A stretch of 7,255 bases of DNA, from positions 1 to 7,255 of the forward strand of contig DJSA01000013.1 in the NCBI GenBank assembly GCA_002438905.1, in the 5' to 3' direction. Below the pieces are notes generated by a model that saw only the letters and a program-made list of their open reading frames with translations, was not told the origin of the DNA and ran no database searches. Both the position numbers and the translations under genes were made by a program. Below are positions 1 through 6,088 of the stretch, piece by piece. The stretch comes from Bacteroidales bacterium UBA6346 (lineage in GTDB: Bacteria; Bacteroidota; Bacteroidia; Bacteroidales; UBA932). Numbering within the stretch: the first letter of the stretch is position 1; each line of letters begins with the position of its first letter.

Positions 1-472
1 GAAGCTTGCCGGCGAGAACCTGAGAGACATTGGTGGCGGGAGCCTTGAGGAGTTCCTCGCCCTTCATCGCCGAGACGGCCGAGGTCATGGAGGACTTCTT
101 CTGGGTGCCGTAGCCCACGACTATTGTCTCCTCGATGAACTGGGAGTCCTCCTCCATGGTGATGTTGATAGTCTCGGCCTTGCCGCTGCACTTGCGCGAC
201 TGCGTGGCCATTCCGAGGCATGAGAACTCGAGAGTGTCGCCTGCCTTCACATTGAGCGACCACTTTCCGTCCATGTCGGTCATTGTTCCGTTGGTCGTTC
301 CGACTACCATCACAGTCACTCCTGCGACAGGCTGTCCGTTCACATCAGTTACACGCCCGCTGACGGCCGACTGAGCCTTAGCTGAAAGCGCGCCCGCAAA
401 GAGCATGACCGCGATGACGAGCATGGCTCTGAACCATAGGTTCGAGATCGGGTTGGTTAAATAGGATTTCAT
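1..472 (-). CDS. SusC/RagA-family TonB-dependent outer-membrane receptor, N-terminal part (truncated by window edge)
   Basis: This is the first 157 codons of a SusC-like receptor, the outer-membrane barrel that imports glycans or peptides with TonB energy, normally paired with a SusD lipoprotein. The start is ATG at 472. Residues 1-33 form a signal peptide with a hydrophobic core and an AKAQ end. Residues 35-110 match the carboxypeptidase-regulatory-like beta-sandwich typical of SusC proteins (GRVTDVNGQPVAGVTV; DMDGKWSLNVKAGDTLEFS). Residues 117-134 carry the family hallmark IVVGYGTQKKSSMTSAVS, followed by the start of the plug (NVSQVLAGKL). No extra STN signalling domain precedes the sandwich, so direct anti-sigma signalling is unlikely. 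Where the family usually has FSYIGY..TQ, this protein has SCLGMATQSRKC, placing two cysteines (85 and 95) in a periplasmic domain. It lies 13 bases after the glycosidase-like lipoprotein gene and probably shares its transcript. The barrel, and any susD, lie outside the window, so the substrate cannot be inferred. Confidence 0.95.
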   Translation of the reverse strand, partial: MKSYLTNPISNLWFRAMLVIAVMLFAGALSAKAQSAVSGRVTDVNGQPVAGVTVMVVGTTNGTMTDMDGKWSLNVKAGDTLEFSCLGMATQSRKCSGKAETINITMEEDSQFIEETIVVGYGTQKKSSMTSAVSAMKGEELLKAPATNVSQVLAGKL

Positions 473-485
473 CTGAATTGTGTTA

Positions 486-1811
486 TTATTTTAATATGGC
501 TGCCTCCAGGTCGCCCCAGAGGTGATGTTTGTTCAGGTGTACGATGTCGAAAATCATTACGCCACCGGTGCTCCGGAGCGCCTGCTCCACAGCAGGGCGG
601 AACTTGCTGAAGTCGTCAAGATACTGCTCCACATAGATGGAGCCGACAACAGGAACAACGCCCATAGTCACCTCCTTGGCGAGTTCGGCACCGCCCTCGA
701 CACTGTAGCAGTAGGTGAGGCTGTTGTCCATGCCTGCCTCGGTACGAGGTCCCACAACTCCGGTTGCACGGTCAACGTCGTCCTTTGTTATTAATGAGTA
801 ATAGAGACCGGTCATATAGATGTCGAGAAGTTCGGCATAGCCTGTCTCATGGTACTTTTCGGTTGCCCACTCGCGGTACTGAGGCACTTTGGACGGGTCG
901 TATTGCCGGCTCGCCCAATTCACACCGAGTTGCCAATAGGTAGGATACCATGCGCCGGTGTAGTCCCCGATAATAAGGTCAGGATTGATTTCCTTGAGTT
1001 CATTATGCGCCTTGGCGACAAAGTCGTGAATGACCCCAGCACGCCACTCAATCCATTTCTTTCCCAATGGACCGAGCACCCAGTTTTCGCGAAGTTTCCC
1101 GTCTGCATCGTACCAACTGAGGACATCCTCAGGGAAATGCTCCAAAGTGACTCCGGCATACTCCTCGAACTGTCTGCGTGACAAATCGCTGAAATCAGCG
1201 GTGATGCCGTCGTAGCGGACACGGTCGAAGATAAGCCCGTCAGTTTCCGGATATTTTTTCACAAATTCCTTCAGAATGTCGAGTTGATACTGCTGGACCT
1301 CGGGATCGGAAGGGTTCAGCATGCCGTTGTAGTTTGTCTTTATGCTTGAAATAGGGACAAGTTCACCCTTTTCATAACAGATTGACTGCCAAGCGGCCTT
1401 GTCATCGTAGATGATGCCACGGTCAAACCAGTTGTGGCCTCCAGCAAAGACATTGAGAGAGGCGAAGACCTTCATTCCAAGCTGATGTCCATACTCTATG
1501 AAATAGCCCATCATGTCGTAGTCGCGGGCTCTGACGGTGCCTTCCCATTCGCCCATGTAAGGAGCTATCTCGCTGTCATAGAGAACCTCGCCCATGATGG
1601 ACTTGACGTCCACCACCGCATTGCCGAAACCGAGGTCACGGCATTTCTCAAGATAGAATCGTATGGAATCCGGATGTGAAAGTGTCGCGTAGTTCGCCTC
1701 ACAGTCGAACCACATGTAGTTATTATTGCTCTTTACAATACCCCCCCCCGAGCAGGAAAGGCAAAACAACGCCGAAACGATTGCCGGCAAGAAAATACGG
1801 TTATTCGCCAT
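486..1811 (-). CDS. Lipoprotein with GHL10/DUF187-like (family 10-like) glycosyl hydrolase TIM barrel
   Basis: A 441-residue lipoprotein. The frame can be extended to a TTG at 1826, but ATG at 1811 is preferred: it gives a compact signal peptide (MANNRIFLPAIVSALFCLSC) with the lipid-attachment Cys at residue 20. An SGGG spacer follows, encoded by a run of nine G. The body resembles the GHL10/DUF187 group: an opening strand (YMWFDCEANYAT), GFGNAVVDVK, then YFIEYGHQLGMKVFASLNVF, and the characteristic stretch MLNPSDPEVQQYQLDILKEF followed by DGLIFDRVRYDG (about residues 164-202). Asp196 in that last motif and Asp283 (GDYTGAWYP) are candidate active-site acids. Family members are poorly characterised; Bacteroides homologues often carry names such as alpha-amylase family protein, and cleavage specificity is unknown. 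Its place directly before a susC suggests a surface or periplasmic role in handling the locus's glycan, which is inference. No K-D/E-rich lipoprotein export motif follows the Cys, so the side of the outer membrane is undecided. Confidence 0.85.
   Translation of the reverse strand: MANNRIFLPAIVSALFCLSCSGGGIVKSNNNYMWFDCEANYATLSHPDSIRFYLEKCRDLGFGNAVVDVKSIMGEVLYDSEIAPYMGEWEGTVRARDYDMMGYFIEYGHQLGMKVFASLNVFAGGHNWFDRGIIYDDKAAWQSICYEKGELVPISSIKTNYNGMLNPSDPEVQQYQLDILKEFVKKYPETDGLIFDRVRYDGITADFSDLSRRQFEEYAGVTLEHFPEDVLSWYDADGKLRENWVLGPLGKKWIEWRAGVIHDFVAKAHNELKEINPDLIIGDYTGAWYPTYWQLGVNWASRQYDPSKVPQYREWATEKYHETGYAELLDIYMTGLYYSLITKDDVDRATGVVGPRTEAGMDNSLTYCYSVEGGAELAKEVTMGVVPVVGSIYVEQYLDDFSKFRPAVEQALRSTGGVMIFDIVHLNKHHLWGDLEAAILK
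1741..1749 (-). repeat. Homopolymer tract of nine G (coding strand) in the lipoprotein gene
   Basis: Nine consecutive C on the plus strand read as G9 in the gene: TGC TCG GGG GGG GGT, encoding Cys-Ser-Gly-Gly-Gly at the lipid-attachment site. The frame is open with nine. With ten G the frame reads Tyr-Cys-Lys-Glu-Gln-stop after the glycines; with eight it reads Val-Leu-stop. Either slip would therefore abolish the protein. Runs of this kind can be slippage hot spots; whether this one varies is not shown. Confidence 0.9.
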
Positions 1812-1826
1812 TAGTTTATCATGCAA

Positions 1827-1943
1827 TTATTATCCGATGCAAATATAGATAATTTTGCGAATATAACGCCGCATTTATAAAAAATTTTAATATTAATTAA
1901 CAAACTTTTAAACTTGCTACGAAAACATTCCAATATTCATAGG
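1827..1943. other. AT-rich intergenic spacer between the OstA-like gene and the lipoprotein gene
   Basis: The spacer is strongly AT-rich and includes short overlapping palindromes (AAAATTTT at 1881-1888, TTAATATTAA at 1887-1896, TTAATTAA at 1893-1900). No GC-rich hairpin followed by a T run is visible, so the end of the upstream operon is not marked by a recognisable intrinsic terminator. The spacer probably separates two transcription units, since it also holds a good -7 box. Confidence 0.6.
1840..1847 (-). promoter_or_regulatory. Candidate Bacteroidetes -7 promoter box for the lipoprotein-susC unit
   Basis: The minus strand reads TATATTTG, a full match to the Bacteroidetes TAnnTTTG -7 element. 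A start site 5-8 bases downstream would give a leader of about 22-25 bases before the ATG at 1811. The TTG at 1826 would then sit very close to the transcript end, which also favours the ATG. No clear TTTG -33 element lies 19-20 bases upstream, so the promoter may be weak or need an activator. Confidence 0.5.
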
Positions 1944-4694
1944 CTAATTTACAGCTGCGCCCTCTTTCTTCTCCTCATATTTTCTGCGGTACGCATCGAA
2001 GATTTCGGCCTCACGACGGGCTTCCTCGATTTCGGCGGCAAGAGCCTTGCGCTTCTTCGCACGGAGTTTCTCCAACTTCCTGCGCTCCTTGGCCGCCTCT
2101 TTTTCCTTCCTTATCCGCTCCTTTTCCTGCCATCTGGCCTCACGCTCGGCATCTTTGCGCGCCCTGACTTCCGCACGGGCCTTACGACGGGCTTCCTTTT
2201 CTGCCTTCTTCAGTACGGCTTTGTATGCTTTCGGGTCAGCCGCAGCGAGGGAGTCGAGCGAGGTCTTTTCCGCCGCAAGGCTGTCACGAAGGGCAAGAGA
2301 ATCAGCTGCGGCGGTGCCGAGAGAATCACGCAAAGCAGCGCCGGAAGCACCGAGGCTGTCAGACAATGCCGTGGAGTCTTTCAGAGCCACGAGATTGTCC
2401 CTTAAGGAGAGCGAGTCCCGTCCGGCAAGAAGGCTGTCACGAGTCATCAGACTGTCCTTCAGCGCAAGGGAGTCGGCGAGAGCCTTTTCCTTCTTCAGCT
2501 GTTCTCGTTGCATGGCGTCTTCAGCAGCCCTGACTTTCTGGAGGGAATCACGCACGGCTATTTCCTTGTAGATGCCGTTCATGTAGCCGGGGAAGTAGCG
2601 GTCGGTTTCCTTGAACTTCGCACGCGGATGTGCAAGATAGGAGGCACGCTCAGGAGAACGATACTGCGCATCGGTGACGGCATGTCGGTCGGCAGGACGG
2701 CGATCCGGTTGCCAGTTAAAGCCCTTGAGCGTACGTTCCTCTTCCTTCATCTGAACAATCGGGTAGGCGTCGCTCTTGGCCGTCTCGTAGTAGTAAATGC
2801 GCTGAATGCTGCCGTTGGAGAATGTGGCGGAGAGCATCTTTGAATCGGTCTTGTTCACCGTGGCGAGAGCGTCGTTTTCCTTGATGAAGAAAAGCGCCTG
2901 GGCACCTCCGAGGGCATCGAAACGACGAAGTCCGCCTCCGTTCTCGAAGAATGCCATCATCTCGGCTGACTTTATCTGGTCGTAGTGGGTCGTATCCTCC
3001 TCTATTGTTATGAAAGCGTTGGACATAAGGCTTGCCCTATCCATCGCGCCATTGCGAACAACGACATAAATGCTGTCCGCGGCGTACTGCCTGACGGTTT
3101 CCTGCCATACAATCGGTTCCACATAGAGCCGTGCCAAGGAGTCAAGGTCGCTGTAGAGAAGCGAGTCGCAGACAATCTGGGCCTCATTGCGGAACAGCCT
3201 GACATTTTTGGTTGCGGTCATAAATCCGATTTTCGTGGAATCCAATTTCTCAAGCACCGCTGTGCTGTCCACCCCGGTCGCGAGCGTGTCGGAGACCGCA
3301 AGAGAGTCTGTCACAGCCAGAGTGTCTGCCACTGCCAGAGAGTCGGACGGCGCCATAGAGTCGGACGGCGCCATAGAGTCGGACGGCACCATCAAAGAAT
3401 CTGTCACCGCCAAAGAATCCGACAAGGCGGAAGTGTCCCCCCTATCGTCCGGTGTCTCTGTAGGCGCCGCATCTTTTTTCCCTGCTGCTTCCCTTTTTGC
3501 CCGTATCTCCTCCGCAGCCTTCTTTGCCGCATAGTTGGCGTCATTCTCCATCGCCGCCTGCTCAGCAGCCTTCGCTGCCTCCTCGGCCGCCTTCTTCCTG
3601 AAAGTCCCGACGGCATCAACCTCAAGGTTCTTCAGTCTTTCCGCAGACTGCGCAAGTGAGAGCGAGTCTATCTGAAACTTCATAAGGGTGTAGTAGTCAA
3701 TAAAATCAGCAGCGACATAAACAGTATCCGACTGTCCCTGATCATCTGTCGTCTTCGCTATTATTGCTGGGCTCCTCCTCATGCTTATCCTCGCGAGGCT
3801 GTCCCTATACTCCGCACGCCCTGCCACGGCCGAAATATTCCGCGTGGTGTCGATGATCTGCACATTTCCGAGCATCGTCACGTTGTTCAGCGCCCTATAA
3901 TAATATACAGAATCACACCATGCCTCCTCATTCTCGGACATAAGATGCACATTGCGATTGAAAAGGAATATTTCCCTTGCCCTGTCGTACCATCCGGCAT
4001 CGGCGGAAAGCATGTTTTCCTTGTTCCACATATCCGTGCCGCGTCCGAACATCGCGAATGACGTCTCGGAACGATAGTCGAGTTCGTTCGTCTTGACGAA
4101 AACGGTGTCCGAGAACATGTTGACGTCACCTCGGAATGTGAAGAGCTTCGCCTTCGAATCGTAACTTCCGTCTATGCTCTCGATAATCTGCCCGTCCTTG
4201 TCGCGCATGGCTCCTCCTTCACGAAAAAGTGCCACACTATCCTTGGTGTTATAATCCAAGTTTCTGGTTCTCAAAGTGTTGTTATCCTTGTCCGTGAGCT
4301 GCACGAGGGAGCCGCGGAACTGCGCGAGGTTGTCATCGATGAGATAAGTAAGCTTGTCGCCGGTAAGAACCGTCTCCTCCTGAAGAATCTGCACGTTGCC
4401 GATTGCGTCGAGATATTTGCCGTCCACGCTCCAGAAAGCCGTGTCGCAGAGAAGATAGGTATTGTTGTGGAAGAAGCGTGCCGGGCCTATGACCTTTCTG
4501 TAGGCGCTGCCCTCGACATCGACGACCTGCGCGGACTTGGAGCTGACAAGCACCACGAGACTGTCGCTGTCATCGCTCATCTGAGCCGACAGCACACACG
4601 GAAAAACGGTCACCGCAAGAACGATGGCCGCAAGACGGCGGGACACAAGTCCCATCAAATCCATATTTTCACAAATATCCCTTAAAAACCGCAT
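1944..4694 (-). CDS. Large OstA-like (LptA/LptD N-domain family) periplasmic protein with DSL repeats and a charged C-terminal tail
   Basis: A 916-residue exported protein. ATG at 4694 lies 8 bases after surA; ATG at 4655 would give a neater signal peptide (MGLVSRRLAAIVLAVTVFP..LSAQ), so the start is open. Residues about 45-345 show the repeating beta-strand pattern of OstA_2 proteins (AIGNVQILQEETVLTGDKLTY; FRGDVNMFSDTVFVKTNELDY; LGNVQIIDTTRNISAVAGRAEY), as in LptA and the N-domain of LptD, which bind LPS in the periplasm. The fold appears to resume at about 486-660 (FMTATKNVRLFRNEAQIVCD). Between these lies an insert: Ala/Glu/Lys-rich helix 355-405, then acidic and six-residue DSL repeats 420-475. 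After residue 720 come more DSL repeats (740-816) and a very highly charged Lys/Arg/Glu/Ala segment (820-912), predicted helical. There is no C-terminal beta-barrel, so it is not a full LptD. Co-transcription with surA supports an LPS or outer-membrane assembly role (inference). Confidence 0.85.
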   Translation of the reverse strand: MRFLRDICENMDLMGLVSRRLAAIVLAVTVFPCVLSAQMSDDSDSLVVLVSSKSAQVVDVEGSAYRKVIGPARFFHNNTYLLCDTAFWSVDGKYLDAIGNVQILQEETVLTGDKLTYLIDDNLAQFRGSLVQLTDKDNNTLRTRNLDYNTKDSVALFREGGAMRDKDGQIIESIDGSYDSKAKLFTFRGDVNMFSDTVFVKTNELDYRSETSFAMFGRGTDMWNKENMLSADAGWYDRAREIFLFNRNVHLMSENEEAWCDSVYYYRALNNVTMLGNVQIIDTTRNISAVAGRAEYRDSLARISMRRSPAIIAKTTDDQGQSDTVYVAADFIDYYTLMKFQIDSLSLAQSAERLKNLEVDAVGTFRKKAAEEAAKAAEQAAMENDANYAAKKAAEEIRAKREAAGKKDAAPTETPDDRGDTSALSDSLAVTDSLMVPSDSMAPSDSMAPSDSLAVADTLAVTDSLAVSDTLATGVDSTAVLEKLDSTKIGFMTATKNVRLFRNEAQIVCDSLLYSDLDSLARLYVEPIVWQETVRQYAADSIYVVVRNGAMDRASLMSNAFITIEEDTTHYDQIKSAEMMAFFENGGGLRRFDALGGAQALFFIKENDALATVNKTDSKMLSATFSNGSIQRIYYYETAKSDAYPIVQMKEEERTLKGFNWQPDRRPADRHAVTDAQYRSPERASYLAHPRAKFKETDRYFPGYMNGIYKEIAVRDSLQKVRAAEDAMQREQLKKEKALADSLALKDSLMTRDSLLAGRDSLSLRDNLVALKDSTALSDSLGASGAALRDSLGTAAADSLALRDSLAAEKTSLDSLAAADPKAYKAVLKKAEKEARRKARAEVRARKDAEREARWQEKERIRKEKEAAKERRKLEKLRAKKRKALAAEIEEARREAEIFDAYRRKYEEKKEGAAVN
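1959..2237 (-). other. Highly charged C-terminal helical segment of the OstA-like protein
   Basis: Residues about 820-912 consist almost only of Lys, Arg, Glu and Ala (for example KKAEKEARRKARAEVRARKD and KERIRKEKEAAKERRKLEKL), ending in DAYRRKYEEKKEGAAVN. The composition predicts a long coiled coil or single charged helix with net positive charge. Its function is unknown; binding to anionic LPS or peptidoglycan is a guess. Confidence 0.7.
2247..2477 (-). repeat. Degenerate six-residue D-S-L repeat block (C-terminal) in the OstA-like gene
   Basis: Residues about 740-816 repeat the pattern xDSLxx (ADSLAL KDSLMT RDSLLAG RDSLSL RDNLVA ... ADSLAL RDSLAA). Spacing drifts from six to about eleven residues. 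The copies have diverged at DNA level, unlike the near-identical copies in the other block, which points to older expansion. Confidence 0.75.
3240..3647 (-). other. Low-complexity insert splitting the OstA-like fold
   Basis: Residues about 350-485 interrupt the beta-strand pattern. First comes an Ala/Glu/Lys-rich helix (RKKAAEEAAKAAEQAAMEND), then an acidic linker, then DSL-type repeats (SDSLAV TDSLMV PSDSMA PSDSMA PSDSLAV ADTLAV TDSLAV SDTLA). Beta-rich sequence resumes at about 487. The segment looks like a flexible spacer between two lipid-binding-like halves. Confidence 0.65.
3339..3392 (-). repeat. Three tandem 18-bp repeats in the OstA-like gene
   Basis: Three head-to-tail copies of an 18-base unit (plus strand AGAGTCGGACGGCGCCAT) occupy 3339-3356, 3357-3374 and 3375-3392. 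The first two are identical and the third differs by one base. Each unit encodes six residues (MAPSDS, MAPSDS, MVPSDS), so gain or loss of a copy keeps the frame. The near-identity suggests recent expansion within the older DSL repeat block. Confidence 0.95.
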
Positions 4695-4698
4695 CGGA

Positions 4699-4704
4699 CC
4701 CCCT
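4699..4704 (-). promoter_or_regulatory. Possible Shine-Dalgarno-like AGGGGG before the OstA-like gene
   Basis: The minus strand reads AGGGGG four bases before the ATG at 4694, overlapping the surA stop codon TAG. Purine-rich sites of this kind are not generally required in Bacteroidetes, but it supports the 4694 start and translational coupling over the alternative ATG at 4655. Confidence 0.35.
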
Positions 4705-6082
4705 ACTCTTTCTTGAGAATCTTTTCGGAAAGACCCTTATGCTCGAACTCGCAGTCGGCGAACATAGGGTCAATGGTGATGTAGGTCGTCGAAATCTTCT
4801 CGTTCAGAAACTTGTCAATCGCCTCCATCGAAAGTTTGTTCCTCGCGGCATTGAGCATAAGATCATAGTCTTCGTTGAAAGATGCCGGGTGCGACGGAAT
4901 GATTTTGTCCACCTTCACAATCTTATAGACGAGGTTGCCATCGCGCCCCTCGTTGTCACGTGAGGCCACAGGCTCGGAAATCTGTCCTTCCTCCAGTCTG
5001 CTGATCGCATTATAGTCCTCAGGCTTAATCTGATCCTTCTCGAAATAGGAAGAGCCAGTGTTCGGGTCGGACATCTGTCCTCCGTTGGTTCGTGTAGCCG
5101 GGTCCTGCGAATAGAAACGGGCCGCCATCTCAAAAGTTATGTTGCCGTTCTGAATCTCGGTGCGGAGACTGTCGAGAGTCTTGAATGCCTTTGCCTGGTC
5201 TTCGTCTGTATATTCCGGCTTCAGAAGGATGTGTCTCGCGTTGAACATGTCGCCCTTTTTCTCAAGGACCTCGATGATGTGGAATCCGTCCGGAGTCTCC
5301 ACTACCTGAGAGACAATCCCCGGCTTGAGGGACATCGCGGCATCTGAGAATGCCGGCCAGAAGATTGACTTTGAAGCCATTCCGATTTCGCCACCGCGTC
5401 TTGCGCTACCCGGGTCCTGGGAATAGATGCGCGCGAGGGTGGAGAATTTCTCGCCCTTCATGATTCTCTCGCGCAGAGACAGGAGCTTTTCCTTGGCCGC
5501 GAGAGCCGCCGCTTCCCTATCCGGATAGATGCAAATCTGGCTCAGACGGTACTTCTCCGGCACCAGCGGCAGATCCTCCTTGTCGGTCTTGGCAATGAAC
5601 TGCTCCACATCGTGCGGAGTGAGTTCAGGAATCGAAGATGCTACCTTCTGCTGCATCTGCTGAGTGAGACTCTGCTCCTGGAAGGCCTTCCGCCATTCCT
5701 GACGAAGCTTGTAAATCGGCTTCCCGAAATATTTCTCAAACTCCTCATCACCGCCAAGACGTGTCCTAAACTGGTCTATCCGGTTATTCAACTCGCTCTC
5801 CACCATATCGTTGTTCACTGTAAGAGAGTCGAGCCTCGCCTGCATGAGGAAAATCTTGGAGGTGAGCATCTGCTCCAGCAATTCGCAGCGCATGTTACGA
5901 TCGGAAATCATCCCGCTTGCCCTCGCCATCCTAAGTTCATCCTCAATTGTGGAAATCTTTATCATTTCCTCACCGACGACCGCCACAGACTTGTCGATAA
6001 CCCCGTTCTGATATTTCTGGGCAAACGCCACCGACGGGGCCACAAATGCGGCAACCGCCAGCATAAGACATATTTTTCTCAT
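4703..6082 (-). CDS. surA: SurA-type periplasmic chaperone / peptidyl-prolyl isomerase with two parvulin domains
   Basis: A 459-residue exported protein, close to E. coli SurA (428) in length and layout. SurA guards unfolded outer-membrane proteins, including LptD, across the periplasm. Residues 1-21 are a signal peptide ending AFA. Residues about 25-160 are the SurA N chaperone domain, opening with VIDKSVAVVGEEMIKISTIE. Parvulin domain 1 spans about 175-273 (KYRLSQICIYP, YSQDPGSARRGGEIG, DGFHIIEV). Parvulin domain 2 spans about 280-392 (FNARHILLKPE, YSQDPATRTNGGQM, NLVYKIVKV). Each domain appears to keep only one of the two histidines usual in parvulins: domain 1 has His268 but Gln182 at the first site, and domain 2 has His284 but Lys387 at the second, so isomerase activity may be low. 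The C-terminal helix (about 402-430) completes the chaperone core. It sits 6 bases after the lipoprotein gene and 8 before the OstA-like gene, the middle of one operon. The surA name rests on architecture. Confidence 0.9.
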   Translation of the reverse strand: MRKICLMLAVAAFVAPSVAFAQKYQNGVIDKSVAVVGEEMIKISTIEDELRMARASGMISDRNMRCELLEQMLTSKIFLMQARLDSLTVNNDMVESELNNRIDQFRTRLGGDEEFEKYFGKPIYKLRQEWRKAFQEQSLTQQMQQKVASSIPELTPHDVEQFIAKTDKEDLPLVPEKYRLSQICIYPDREAAALAAKEKLLSLRERIMKGEKFSTLARIYSQDPGSARRGGEIGMASKSIFWPAFSDAAMSLKPGIVSQVVETPDGFHIIEVLEKKGDMFNARHILLKPEYTDEDQAKAFKTLDSLRTEIQNGNITFEMAARFYSQDPATRTNGGQMSDPNTGSSYFEKDQIKPEDYNAISRLEEGQISEPVASRDNEGRDGNLVYKIVKVDKIIPSHPASFNEDYDLMLNAARNKLSMEAIDKFLNEKISTTYITIDPMFADCEFEHKGLSEKILKKE

Positions 6083-6088
6083 TTTCGC

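Noticed and set aside
135..374. Plus-strand open frame of 79 codons opposite susC
   Set aside because: Antisense shadow of a well-recognised receptor domain.
1812..1826. TTG at 1826 as the start of the lipoprotein gene
   Set aside because: It adds five residues (MHDKL) ahead of an already good lipoprotein signal peptide starting at ATG 1811, and would lie within about 10 bases of the predicted transcript start.
1881..1900. Palindromic AT tract as a transcription terminator
   Set aside because: The palindromes contain only A and T, would form very weak stems, and lack a GC-rich stem followed by a T run.
3339..3392. CRISPR-like array
   Set aside because: The 18-bp units are directly adjacent with no spacers and lie in frame inside a coding region.
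2985..3659. Plus-strand open frame of 224 codons opposite the OstA-like gene
   Set aside because: Its Arg/His/Cys-rich repeats (RHRVGRR) are the reverse reading of the DSL repeats; no independent start signals or domain are visible.
1944..4694. Full-length LptD
   Set aside because: Although the length fits, the C-terminal half is low-complexity and charged helix rather than amphipathic strands of a beta-barrel.
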